DNA of 64,000 nt from Bacteroidales bacterium (GTDB lineage Bacteria; Bacteroidota; Bacteroidia; Bacteroidales; PWNQ01). Below, piece by piece: positions 31,386 to 40,971 of this stretch. Both the position numbers and the translations under genes were made by a program. The stretch is from NCBI GenBank assembly GCA_021738505.1, contig JAIPBW010000003.1, forward strand, positions 1 to 64,000. Reading direction: 5' to 3'. Within the stretch, counting starts at the first letter, position 1; each line of letters begins with the position of its first letter. The notes under the pieces are model-generated. The model saw only the letters and a list, made by a program, of their open reading frames with translations, searched no databases and was not told the origin of the DNA.

Positions 31386-32091
31386 TTACTTTGATATTCT
31401 CTTCTTTAATCAAAGGCTGCGTTCGGTAACGCAAGTATAATTGCGCCACAGCCAGTGTATCTTTTTCACAATAAGAAACAATCCGTTCGAGCTCATTTTC
31501 CTGCCAATAAACATACCCTACATCGGCACCACTAATATCGTCTTTAGGAGTAGGTATATCAAATATGGCGGTTAATAAATCCAGAGAGGTATAATGTTTA
31601 TAATCGCCAAATTTCCATAATTCGAGCGTATCCAGATGCTTAACCTCCCAGGGTTTCTTTCCGGGCGTATTTAAAATACCCGGCAACGGAATTCCATTGA
31701 TCAGCATGCGGCGGGCAATATAGGGAAAGTCAAACTCTTTGCCGTTATGTGCACATAAATAATGATGCTCAGTGGCAAAATACGCATTTAGCATTGAAGC
31801 AAAACTTTCAAGCAATTTTTTTTCATCATCGCCATAAAAAGAAGTAAGTCGAAATTCTTCACCGGCAAAATATCCTACAGAAATGACGATAATTTTCCCG
31901 AACTCGGCATAAATACCGGCACTCTGATACAGGCTCTGCGGCGTATCATCTTCATTTTTGGCTATTCTCCGGGCCTTTTTGTCCCACAGCTTTTGCATTC
32001 TCTCCGAAAGATTGCCATATTCGGGCTTTTCCGAAACGGTCTCGATGTCCAGAAACAAGATCTTACCCGGATCAATATTTGCTAACTTCAT
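31372..32091 (-). CDS. 3'-5' exonuclease, PolB-like DnaQ-fold
   Basis: ILFLDIETV, LCAHNGKEFDFPYIARRMLINGI, CEKDTLAVAQLYLRY (DEDDy motifs). Confidence 0.88.
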   Translation of the reverse strand: MKLANIDPGKILFLDIETVSEKPEYGNLSERMQKLWDKKARRIAKNEDDTPQSLYQSAGIYAEFGKIIVISVGYFAGEEFRLTSFYGDDEKKLLESFASMLNAYFATEHHYLCAHNGKEFDFPYIARRMLINGIPLPGILNTPGKKPWEVKHLDTLELWKFGDYKHYTSLDLLTAIFDIPTPKDDISGADVGYVYWQENELERIVSYCEKDTLAVAQLYLRYRTQPLIKEENIKVIKQD

Positions 32092-32241
32092 AAGTTTTTC
32101 TTTTGAACAAATTTAGCAAAATTATTTTGAGAATATAAATTTGAAGTAGTAGAATAAAAGACACAACGAAATCAATAACGCTAACATTCGACTAAAAATT
32201 TGTCGCTCAATCTTTATTCACTAAAAACGTTTAAAATTAAG

Positions 32242-32249
32242 TATCTTTG
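32242..32249 (+). promoter_or_regulatory. Possible -7 box upstream of the 32268 lipoprotein gene
   Basis: TATCTTTG. Confidence 0.45.
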
Positions 32250-32267
32250 AATACGTTTCACTATTAA

Positions 32268-33584
32268 ATGAATGGAAAGAATATGAACAAGCTTTTTCTT
32301 TATGCCCTACTGATATTATCGGGCATTTTACTTGCTTTTGCCTGCCAAAAGAAAGGGGATGTCCAGGATCCGGAAATAGAAATTACCCAACCGGAATCCA
32401 ACAGCTATTTTTCCGTTCCCGATAGTATCCATGTTAAAGCTGACATCAGAGACAATGAAAACATCAAATGGGTCCAGCTTTCCCTGGTAAATAAAGACCA
32501 AACCCCTGTAGCAGCAACAAAAACTATACAACCGATTGACCGGAAAGAATATCACCTGGACACATATTATCATGTGGAAGATATCCTTTTAAATAGCGGC
32601 GAATATTACATGCAGGTTCGGGTTTCTGATGGCACAAACACAAGAAACGGTCTTAAGAAGGTTTATATTAACGAAGCCGAACGCAAGCTTAAGTATTTTC
32701 TAATTGTTACAGCTTCCAACCCCAATCAAGTCAGCCTATACAGTCTGGATTCCAGCGCGTCAAAGAATTATATTACAAGCGAACCTATCGATTACTTCGC
32801 AAGTACTTTCCATTCGCGTAATCAACAATTGATTATAGCCGGAAAATCAGTATACGGGGTGAAAGCATTTCATGCTAAAGACTATCAAAAAGCATGGAAT
32901 TTTCAGGCTTCGGGTAATCCTGTAGGCTCTTATTTCAGAGCTCTTACGAAAACAGAAGATAACATTTTGCTGGGCATTTACAATGGAGAAATAATTGAGA
33001 TCAACAAGAGCGGCAACAAAATCAGAACCTACGATTCGGATAACAATTTGTTTTCTTATCAGCTTTTAAAAACAGAAAACTTTTTGATCGCTGCTCAACA
33101 GGATGTTCCGGCCAACAAGCAATTTATAACAAGCTTCTTTCCTGACTGGGGTGGTGTTCATAATCAACAATTCAGCAACTTCAAATCTAAAGCACTTTAT
33201 CCCATGGGACCAAAAGAAGTCCTCATCCCGGGCAACCACAACAATCAAGGCGGGATATGGCAATACGATTTAACTTCGTTGACACTTTGGAAAGCCAGGT
33301 CGATTTCGCAGGGTAAGATACATACTAGCTGCCAAATATCGGATAATGACTACCTAATTGCAGGCAACAATCAAATATATTGGTATCAGGTACACATAAA
33401 CAGTTTAACAACCTGGAAACAGAATACCTCCGTAGATAAAATCTATTATGATGAACTTACAAACAGTGTAATTACTGTAAACGGACAAAAACTTCGTTTT
33501 CTGGATTTTCCGATACCCACATTGAAAGATGAAACCAACTTTTCAGAAAATATTCATGCAGTACATCCTGTTTATAACAAGTAA
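32268..33584 (+). CDS. Hypothetical lipoprotein, probable beta-propeller-like
   Basis: 438 aa; lipobox-like LLAFACQKK; N-terminal Ig-like region followed by repeated beta-rich segments. Confidence 0.7.
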   Translation: MNGKNMNKLFLYALLILSGILLAFACQKKGDVQDPEIEITQPESNSYFSVPDSIHVKADIRDNENIKWVQLSLVNKDQTPVAATKTIQPIDRKEYHLDTYYHVEDILLNSGEYYMQVRVSDGTNTRNGLKKVYINEAERKLKYFLIVTASNPNQVSLYSLDSSASKNYITSEPIDYFASTFHSRNQQLIIAGKSVYGVKAFHAKDYQKAWNFQASGNPVGSYFRALTKTEDNILLGIYNGEIIEINKSGNKIRTYDSDNNLFSYQLLKTENFLIAAQQDVPANKQFITSFFPDWGGVHNQQFSNFKSKALYPMGPKEVLIPGNHNNQGGIWQYDLTSLTLWKARSISQGKIHTSCQISDNDYLIAGNNQIYWYQVHINSLTTWKQNTSVDKIYYDELTNSVITVNGQKLRFLDFPIPTLKDETNFSENIHAVHPVYNK

Positions 33585-33635
33585 TTTATACTTTTGGCCC
33601 CAGTAAAAAACAAAATTCCGGAAAAAATTAAAGGT

Positions 33636-34328
33636 ATGCAAAGGAATATTATTAAAACAGAAGATGGATCGCACACTTTATATGTTGACGAGCTGAACGA
33701 GCATTATCATAGTACTCATGGAGCCATAAAGGAATCGGAACATGTGTTTATTCAACACGGATTTCATAACGCCGGAAAATGGCTCAACCCGCTTAACATA
33801 TTGGAGATTGGTTTTGGAAGCGGATTAAATGCATTATTAACATTTCGTGAGAACCAAAAAGAAAATCGCAAGATCAATTACATTGCTGTTGAGCCCTATC
33901 CTTTATCTAAAGATGAAACAAATACTTTAAACTATCCGAAACTTGTTTCCTTTGATAATGCTGATAAAATCTATTCTTCTTTGCATAAACCATCCGAATC
34001 GCCTTTCTTTATCGGAGATAATTTCATCTTATTACCCTTGCATCAAAAGATCCAGGACATAAACCTAAAAGAAGAAAGCATCAATGTTATCTATTTTGAT
34101 GCTTTTTCTCCTTCTGTTTCACCTGAGATGTGGGAAGGAAAAATATTCAAGAAACTCTACGATGCACTTGAATGGCAGGGTGTTCTTGTAACATACTCAG
34201 CCAGCGGCCAGGTTAAACGTACGCTTAAAGAAGCCGGATTTTCTTTGGAACATCCCGAAGGGCCTCAAGGCAAAAGAGAAATTACAGTAGCAAAGAAACA
34301 GAAATCATGGTCTGAAATCTTATCCTGA
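33636..34328 (+). CDS. mnmD: MnmD-like tRNA 5-methylaminomethyl-2-thiouridine methyltransferase (DUF752); ORF track starts at TTG 33594
   Basis: ILEIGFGSGLNALLT; VIYFDAFSPSVSPEMWEGKIF; LVTYSASGQVKRTLKEAGFSLE; no FAD oxidase domain. Confidence 0.88.
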   Translation: MQRNIIKTEDGSHTLYVDELNEHYHSTHGAIKESEHVFIQHGFHNAGKWLNPLNILEIGFGSGLNALLTFRENQKENRKINYIAVEPYPLSKDETNTLNYPKLVSFDNADKIYSSLHKPSESPFFIGDNFILLPLHQKIQDINLKEESINVIYFDAFSPSVSPEMWEGKIFKKLYDALEWQGVLVTYSASGQVKRTLKEAGFSLEHPEGPQGKREITVAKKQKSWSEILS

Positions 34329-34780
34329 TGAACGATTCAAATCATTTCAACATTCGTATTTACGGGCTATTATTTAATGAATACCAGCAGTTACTGCTTA
34401 CGGACGAATACCGTTTGAACATGTACATGACAAAATTTCCCGGCGGCGGATTGGAACCGGGAGAGGGTACAATAGACTGCCTGAAACGAGAGTGCAGTGA
34501 AGAACTAGGGCAGCAACCTGTGGATATTCATCATTTTTATACTACCGATTTTTATCAGCCGACAAAATATCTGGGTAAAAACCAACAACTTATAAGCATC
34601 TATTATACAGGAAAATTAATAAAACCTTATCAATTTGAGATTTCGCAAAAGCCCTTTGATTTCAAGGAGATAGACGGTATGCAAACTTTTCGATGGAAAA
34701 AACCAACAGAAATTCAACCTTCCGAATTAACAATGCCCATTGACAAAATCGTAATTGAAAAGTTAAAGAACTACTATTAA
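34328..34780 (+). CDS. NUDIX hydrolase
   Basis: 150 aa; Nudix box GGGLEPGEGTIDCLKRECSEELG. Confidence 0.92.
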   Translation: MNDSNHFNIRIYGLLFNEYQQLLLTDEYRLNMYMTKFPGGGLEPGEGTIDCLKRECSEELGQQPVDIHHFYTTDFYQPTKYLGKNQQLISIYYTGKLIKPYQFEISQKPFDFKEIDGMQTFRWKKPTEIQPSELTMPIDKIVIEKLKNYY

Positions 34781-34821
34781 ATTAACGAACCAGGCCTATC
34801 AGTATATGCAGAAGTAACGAA

Positions 34822-35097
34822 TTATCTGACAAAAAATTCGTCGTATTCCGCAAAAGGAATTTCTTCTATATCAACATTTACAACATGAGCCATGGAAGGG
34901 CCTTTTCTACACCAGCTCAAAAATTCGTTCAATTTTGATTCTTCTCCACTTGCAACAATTTTCACTGAACCATCAGGTCTGTTTTGCACATACCCTGCCA
35001 CACCCAAATTTTTGGCTATTTCTCTTGCAGAAAAACGAAATCCGACACCTTGAACGCGGCCTTCTATCTTAATCTTGTACGTATGTTTCATAATCAA
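34822..35097 (-). CDS. acyP: Acylphosphatase
   Basis: 91 aa; GRVQGVGFRFSAREIAKNLGVAGYVQNRPDGSV with catalytic Arg and Asn. Confidence 0.95.
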   Translation of the reverse strand: MIMKHTYKIKIEGRVQGVGFRFSAREIAKNLGVAGYVQNRPDGSVKIVASGEESKLNEFLSWCRKGPSMAHVVNVDIEEIPFAEYDEFFVR

Positions 35098-35257
35098 TAT
35101 TATTTTGTTTTGTTACAAAAATATGACCGAAAAATTGAAAAACAGAAATTCCCATATAAGGAAAAATCAATGCATTAAAAAGAAGGATTGTTTTATCTAT
35201 AGTTATTTGTTACAAATCAACTATTGTGAACTACATTTTTTTATGAATAGTTACAGG

Positions 35258-35611
35258 CTAAAAAGGTATTAAACCATTAAAAAACGCTGCAATTTTCTTT
35301 ACCCATTTTCTGTTAGGTTTTGCCTGTTCTTTTATTCGTTTGTAGTAGACATGAAAGTTATGAAAATCCCGGAGCACTCCTTTCTGAACTTCTTTGGCAT
35401 CCACGTAATGCCCTAAAGGTTTTTGGGTTAACTCTTTTTCAAATTTATCCAAATCTTCTGCCTCTCCTTCGACCTCTAAATAAACATGGCTTTTATTCCC
35501 GTTTTGAATAAACCCATTAATGTTGTTCCTAATGGCATAAATCTGCGCATAATAGAAAAAATCAATAGCTCTCAGGTTTCCGGTAAGTATTATGTTGCGA
35601 TGCTCTATCAT
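35258..35611 (-). CDS. Acylphosphatase-like protein lacking the catalytic Arg
   Basis: 117 aa; GNLRAIDFFYYAQIYAIRNNINGFIQNGNKSHVYLEVEGEAEDLDKFEKEL aligns to the acylphosphatase fold with GFR replaced by FFY. Confidence 0.7.
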   Translation of the reverse strand: MIEHRNIILTGNLRAIDFFYYAQIYAIRNNINGFIQNGNKSHVYLEVEGEAEDLDKFEKELTQKPLGHYVDAKEVQKGVLRDFHNFHVYYKRIKEQAKPNRKWVKKIAAFFNGLIPF

Positions 35612-35770
35612 TTAAACTTTGTAAGAAATTAAATTTTTTTTTGGCTATTATGCTATTATTAGATTATTCTAATCAAATATAATATTTTATTTACGATTAT
35701 AAAGAAAATTTAAAATAATTACAAACCAAATGTAAATTTGTTTTCACGGTCTTTTATAATATTTTCTCTT

Positions 35771-36364
35771 TTACGAACTAATCAAACGTCGCTCAATTTT
35801 CTTTTTAATTTGCAAGGGTTCATAAACACGCCAATTAAATATCTCATCTTCGAATTCGGGGAAACACACTATTTCATCCAGGTCAGCCTGCATGAATTCC
35901 CGTATAACATGTTCACGAAAACTTAAGGCAAATATATACCCTTCCGGCTCAATATCTTCTTCCCATTCCTGATAATAATCATCATCCCCGGAATGAAAAT
36001 TGAGCACATTCTCTCCAATCAGAATAAATTTTTTAATTCCTTGCCTGTTCATAGGGTCAATGAGATTATTTTTAAGGTACATAATGTCATTGTATAGGAT
36101 ATCGTTCCACTCACCCAATAATTCAATAATGGCGAACTCGTGCTCGTAATTCACATAAAGCACTTTTGAGACCAATGTAGCAGACCCAAACAAATCCCAT
36201 TGAGGGTGTATAAAGTAGTTGTAGATCGCATGTGTAAACTCCACTTCACTATAAACCCGTCCATAAAACGGAGATTTAGGATCTTCCGATGCAATGTAAT
36301 AGTGTCGCCAGGAAAAAAAAGGTTCAATCAAATGCATAATGTAATCCTTGTGATTTGAGTTCAT
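35771..36364 (-). CDS. Hypothetical protein
   Basis: 197 aa uninterrupted ORF with no significant competing ORF; no recognisable domain. Confidence 0.75.
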   Translation of the reverse strand: MNSNHKDYIMHLIEPFFSWRHYYIASEDPKSPFYGRVYSEVEFTHAIYNYFIHPQWDLFGSATLVSKVLYVNYEHEFAIIELLGEWNDILYNDIMYLKNNLIDPMNRQGIKKFILIGENVLNFHSGDDDYYQEWEEDIEPEGYIFALSFREHVIREFMQADLDEIVCFPEFEDEIFNWRVYEPLQIKKKIERRLISS

Positions 36365-36520
36365 CTGTTAAAGTAGAAAAACCAATTAATCTACTTTATC
36401 CAAAAGACAGATCCTGTTTTTACTATAGCGTTTTTTGCTCTGCGATATTGTAAACTATCTATTTCAAAGGATTAAATTTTTATTACCCCGCTGTTTTGCA
36501 GATCTTACCGGGTGTTTCTT

Positions 36521-37183
36521 TTAATATTCTATTGTAATTTTAGTTGTATCAAAAGGTTCAATATAAACAGAGTCCGGGCCATACAGATTTGTTGAATTAT
36601 TAATTGTTACATTGTACTCATAACTATAATAGTCTCCTCCCGGGGCTATACATACAAAGGTCGTATCGAAATACTGTCCATATCCGTGGATGTATTCAGA
36701 AGGACAACAATCTATACATTCATATTGTCCGGCATCCAGAAAGCGTAAAACAATATGGTCATTTTCGTTATATGAGGAAACATTGTTGATTTCTGTTTTA
36801 ATATACCCTTTACTTGCTAAATTAAAAGACATATTTACTTGCTGCTCTGCTTCAAATACATCGGGGGCATATTCTTCCCTAAAAGGTATATAGGAATCTT
36901 TGCGTACTGTAATCCTGTAATCGGAAGATCTTTCTTTCTCATATTGGAGCTGATAAGAACCATCGGATGATGTTGTTGCTGAGACAAGCTTTTGATAACC
37001 GGCATTATAAACACTGGAAGAAACAGGTTTATTATCAAGAATAACAGTTGCATCCGAAACTCCATTTCCTGTATTTGTATTTATCACTTTTCCTTCAACC
37101 GTTATGTTCTGTTCATCTTTTTCACAGGAACTAAAACCTAACAATAGCAAGCAAGAAAAGACCAATAAACTATATTTTTTCAT
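36521..37183 (-). CDS. Lipoprotein with carboxypeptidase-regulatory-like (CarboxypepD_reg) domain
   Basis: Lipobox-like LLLLGFSSCEKDE; VEGKVINTNTGNGVSDATVILDNKP...DGSYQLQYE. Confidence 0.75.
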   Translation of the reverse strand: MKKYSLLVFSCLLLLGFSSCEKDEQNITVEGKVINTNTGNGVSDATVILDNKPVSSSVYNAGYQKLVSATTSSDGSYQLQYEKERSSDYRITVRKDSYIPFREEYAPDVFEAEQQVNMSFNLASKGYIKTEINNVSSYNENDHIVLRFLDAGQYECIDCCPSEYIHGYGQYFDTTFVCIAPGGDYYSYEYNVTINNSTNLYGPDSVYIEPFDTTKITIEY

Positions 37184-37279
37184 ACGTCTGATTATACATA
37201 ATTCTTATATATATAACTCATGCTATTTGCATTTTGTTTTCCTTTTATCCAAATATCATCATACAAATTATCTTACAAA

Positions 37280-37333
37280 TATAAAACCTCCATGGCAGTT
37301 GTAGTTGTTTTCGAGACATAAGAGAATGATTAA
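37280..37333 (-). repeat. Dispersed intergenic module (family M), solo copy
   Basis: Plus strand AATAAAACCTCCATGGCAGTTGTAGTTGTTTTCGAGACATAAGAGAATGATTAA; reverse complement matches TTTAATCATTCTCCTGTGTG...CCATGGAGGTTTCAT. Confidence 0.75.
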
Positions 37334-37451
37334 TATACAGGCGAATTGGCGATAATTGGACTGATCGAACAAAGCGACGTAAAGGATCAACGATTTAACA
37401 GACAGCCTAAAATTGTGTTTTTGCAAAAAATTAATTTAAACAATAGCAACA

Positions 37452-37489
37452 TAAAAAAACCGGGCGATTAACCCGGCTATTTTTTTTTG
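37452..37489. terminator. Rho-independent terminator of rpoD
   Basis: AAAAAAACCGGG cgatta ACCCGGCTATTTTTTTTT (perfect core stem). Confidence 0.85.
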
Positions 37490-37499
37490 TCCACAAATT

Positions 37500-38366
37500 T
37501 TATTCTCCAAGATAAGCTTTTAAAAGCTTGCTTCTTGATTTTTGTTTCAATCTACGTATCGCTTTCTCTTTGATCTGCCGAACGCGTTCGCGTGTAAGCT
37601 CAAATTCAGCACCTATTTCTTCGAGTGTCATTCCATGATTTCGGCCAATGCCGTAGTAATACGTGACAACATCACGTTCTTTCTCGGGTAATGTAGCTAA
37701 TGAACGCCGGATTTCTTTTACCAGCGATTCTTTCATCAAATCATCATCTGCATCCGGAGAGTCATCATTAACAAATACATCAATCATACTGGTATCTTCA
37801 CCATCCACGAGCGGTGCATCCATGGAAACATGTCTTGATGAAATCTTCATAGCCGTATTCACTTTATCTTCCGGCAATTCCATTGAAGTTGCAATTTCAT
37901 CAGACAAAGGTGCACGTTCATATTTTTGCTCAAGCTTTGATTTTTGCTTGGCTATTTTATTAAGTGACCCCACCTGGTTTAATGGCAAACGAACAATCCT
38001 TGATTGCTCTGCCAAAGCTTGAAGTATAGATTGGCGAATCCACCACACGGCATAAGAAATAAATTTAAATCCGCGTGTTTCATCAAATCGTTTTGCTGCT
38101 TTAATCAACCCAAGATTTCCTTCATTGATCAGGTCAGGAAGGCTAAGCCCCTGATTTTGATATTGCTTTGCAACGGAAACGACAAAGCGCAGGTTAGCTT
38201 TAGTTAACTTTTCCAGGGCAACCTGGTCTCCTTGCTTAATTCTTTTCGCAAGCTGAACCTCTTCTTCGGCTGTAATCAGCTCTTCCTTTCCGATATCCTG
38301 AAGATATTTGTCAAGTGATGCTGTTTCACGATTCGTAATGGACTTGGAAATCTTTAGTTGTCTCAT
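37500..38366 (-). CDS. rpoD: Primary sigma factor, Bacteroidetes RpoD/SigA type
   Basis: 288 aa; [57 protein letters not shown]; region 4.2 [19 protein letters not shown]. Confidence 0.97.
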   Translation of the reverse strand: MRQLKISKSITNRETASLDKYLQDIGKEELITAEEEVQLAKRIKQGDQVALEKLTKANLRFVVSVAKQYQNQGLSLPDLINEGNLGLIKAAKRFDETRGFKFISYAVWWIRQSILQALAEQSRIVRLPLNQVGSLNKIAKQKSKLEQKYERAPLSDEIATSMELPEDKVNTAMKISSRHVSMDAPLVDGEDTSMIDVFVNDDSPDADDDLMKESLVKEIRRSLATLPEKERDVVTYYYGIGRNHGMTLEEIGAEFELTRERVRQIKEKAIRRLKQKSRSKLLKAYLGE

Positions 38367-38477
38367 GTTTTTCCTATATATTTAAGTGGCTGTAAATCAG
38401 GTTATTGCATAATTCTTTTTGAGGGTACAAATATACGCATTTTTTAAATACTTGTCAACCCTTAATTTTACCATTTT

Positions 38478-39935
38478 TTATAATCCGAAACCATAATATG
38501 CCTGCATTCCGTTTGGATAAACTCCTTTAATCAATACTCCACCTTCTTTTTCAGATAAAATATCTTTTAACTCTTCTGCTGAGTCTACTTTCTTTTTATC
38601 AACATGTGTTATAATAAATCCTTCGCGAATACCGGCTGATTTCAATTTACCGGACCTAAGTTCTGTTACCTGAACACCCTGCTCTATGCCTAATCTCTGC
38701 AATTGATCACCTTCTGCATTTTCAAGAGTTGCTCCAAGCACAGAGGATATACTTAATTCATCCGGATCGAGCAATTTTGTTTTTCCTGTACGTCCTTGCA
38801 AGACAAGAGTTACACTTTTCTTCTTATTATTACGAATATAATTTATATCTACCTTATCTCCAGGATGATATTGTGCTATTAACTCCAATAAACGCCCGGA
38901 GCTATTCACTTGATTTCCGTCAATGGAAACAATTATATCTCCTTCTTTGAGTCCACCTTTATCAGCAGCGCCATCATCCTCTACTCCGTCAATATATACT
39001 CCTTGCAGTTTATCTATATCTTCTTTTTCTGCCAATTTGCTATTGATATCCCGGATGGTTACACCAATAAATGCCCGCTGAACCATGCCATATTTTTTTA
39101 GGTCATTAGCTACTTTTTCGGCAATATTCACAGGTATCGCAAAAGAATAACCCGTATATGAGCCTGTATTAGAAGCTATAGCGGCATTAATTCCTACCAG
39201 TTCACCTTCTGTATTAACCAGAGCTCCACCACTATTCCCTCGATTCACAGCAGCATCTGTTTGTATAAATGACTCTATAGCAGAACGTTTTCCAAGAATA
39301 TTAATATTCCTGGCTTTAGCACTAACAATTCCGGCTGTAACCGTGCTTGTCAGATTAAATGGATTACCGACGGCCAAAACCCATTCGCCTATGCTTAATT
39401 TATCGGAATCTCCCATCTCCAGATAGGGTAAATTTTTCTCGTCAATTTTTATCAAGGCCAAATCTGTACTGGGATCCAGACCTTCAATTTTAGCATCGTA
39501 CGTTCGCTTATCATTAAGAGTTACCTTGATTTCTTCGGCAGATTCAACCACATGATTATTCGTTAATATATATCCATCCGAACTAATGATAACACCACTA
39601 CCACTGGCCCTCATGGGAACATCACCATTACGGGGTTCCAAACCAAAAAACTGCTCATAAATAGTGGTTCGACGTTTCGCCTTTGTCTTTATGTGGACAA
39701 CAGCATGAACCGTTTTGTCGGCTGCAGCGCCAAAGTCAGGCCCAACTATCGTTTTGGAAGCATTATAGGAAGTGCTTGTATTGCCTGTTTGATAGGCTGT
39801 TACGGCCTCCTGGGATGCGCTTGTATATTCAGCTTGACTTGATTGTTCCTGAGGCGATAGTAATAAATGATATAAACCAAGAGCCAGAATCGCTCCTGCA
39901 AATGCCGCTAAAATTGTTGATAAATACTTTTTCAT
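38478..39935 (-). CDS. Do/DegP-family serine endoprotease with PDZ domains
   Basis: 485 aa; LTNNHVVESA, DPSTDLALIKID, TDAAVNRGNSGGALVN. Confidence 0.95.
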   Translation of the reverse strand: MKKYLSTILAAFAGAILALGLYHLLLSPQEQSSQAEYTSASQEAVTAYQTGNTSTSYNASKTIVGPDFGAAADKTVHAVVHIKTKAKRRTTIYEQFFGLEPRNGDVPMRASGSGVIISSDGYILTNNHVVESAEEIKVTLNDKRTYDAKIEGLDPSTDLALIKIDEKNLPYLEMGDSDKLSIGEWVLAVGNPFNLTSTVTAGIVSAKARNINILGKRSAIESFIQTDAAVNRGNSGGALVNTEGELVGINAAIASNTGSYTGYSFAIPVNIAEKVANDLKKYGMVQRAFIGVTIRDINSKLAEKEDIDKLQGVYIDGVEDDGAADKGGLKEGDIIVSIDGNQVNSSGRLLELIAQYHPGDKVDINYIRNNKKKSVTLVLQGRTGKTKLLDPDELSISSVLGATLENAEGDQLQRLGIEQGVQVTELRSGKLKSAGIREGFIITHVDKKKVDSAEELKDILSEKEGGVLIKGVYPNGMQAYYGFGL

Positions 39936-40196
39936 AATTACGTACCTTTTTTAACAATTATTTGACTTAAAAGTTCTTTCTGTTTTATTAAATATCAAAC
40001 ATTATACCTTATTTTAACTCATTTTCCTTATTTTCGCATAAGCATAAGTTAAACGTAATGGTATATAAGCATGTTTCTTTATGATCTGTTAAAATATGTT
40101 AAGGTAACTCTATGTGTTATTTATCGTAAAGACTTCTTGAAAATAAGAACAGAAACACAAATACGTGCTTTAGATTAAGACATTTTGTCAGCTTTT

Positions 40197-40907
40197 ATGA
40201 AAAACAACCTTAAATATTATCTGGCTGGCTTACTCACCGGTATACTTATCGGCATTGGGTTAATTTTTATTTTTCAAAGCGGCGAGGAGAAAAAGTCCCC
40301 TCAGTTTGTACTAAGAAACGAAGCTAAAGAAACTCCAAACTATAAAAAAGAACAAAAGCCTTCAAAAAATCAAACAGAGGCAAGTATAGAAAACAAAAAT
40401 ACTACAGATACTGTTGCCAGACAATCAACAGACTCTGTTACTACAAATGCCGCTCAAAATATTGATACGTCAAAAACCCCATCTGACACAAGCCAACAAC
40501 CTATAGAGCAGGACACAGTCCCAACCTCAAAAGACAGCTTGCCGCAGGATCAGAATAATGACATCGTTGTAATGGAAGATAAACTCATTGACAAACAAAT
40601 TGTATCAATTAATGTCACTTCCCCCTCGGATACTAACAAAGCGAGGAAAAACCTCGATTCCTTACTTGTTGATGATCAAACAACAAAAAATTCACAACTG
40701 GACTCTATTACGATTGAATATTGGAAATCCCCGATTAATTACAAAGGATACCGCAGAATATATAACCGGCTTATTGTTTTTGGATTTACACCGCAAGACA
40801 CAATTGAAATATTCCGGCGTAACAAAAAGCTTTATATGCAAATCCATGATAAAAACTTCCCTTTAAATGAAACAAATAATTTCAGGTCCATTTGGTTTAG
40901 CCAATAA
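40197..40907 (+). CDS. Hypothetical membrane-anchored protein with long polar linker and small C-terminal domain
   Basis: TM KYYLAGLLTGILIGIGLIFIF; Ser/Thr/Gln-rich linker; C-terminal ITIEYWKSPINYKGYRRIYNRLIVFGF...LYMQIHDKNFPL. ORF track starts at TTG 40185. Confidence 0.75.
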   Translation: MKNNLKYYLAGLLTGILIGIGLIFIFQSGEEKKSPQFVLRNEAKETPNYKKEQKPSKNQTEASIENKNTTDTVARQSTDSVTTNAAQNIDTSKTPSDTSQQPIEQDTVPTSKDSLPQDQNNDIVVMEDKLIDKQIVSINVTSPSDTNKARKNLDSLLVDDQTTKNSQLDSITIEYWKSPINYKGYRRIYNRLIVFGFTPQDTIEIFRRNKKLYMQIHDKNFPLNETNNFRSIWFSQ

Positions 40908-40971
40908 TTTTATAGAATATCCGGCGTTTTTAATCTTTTTACCATAACCAGAACATCAATAAAACAACAAT

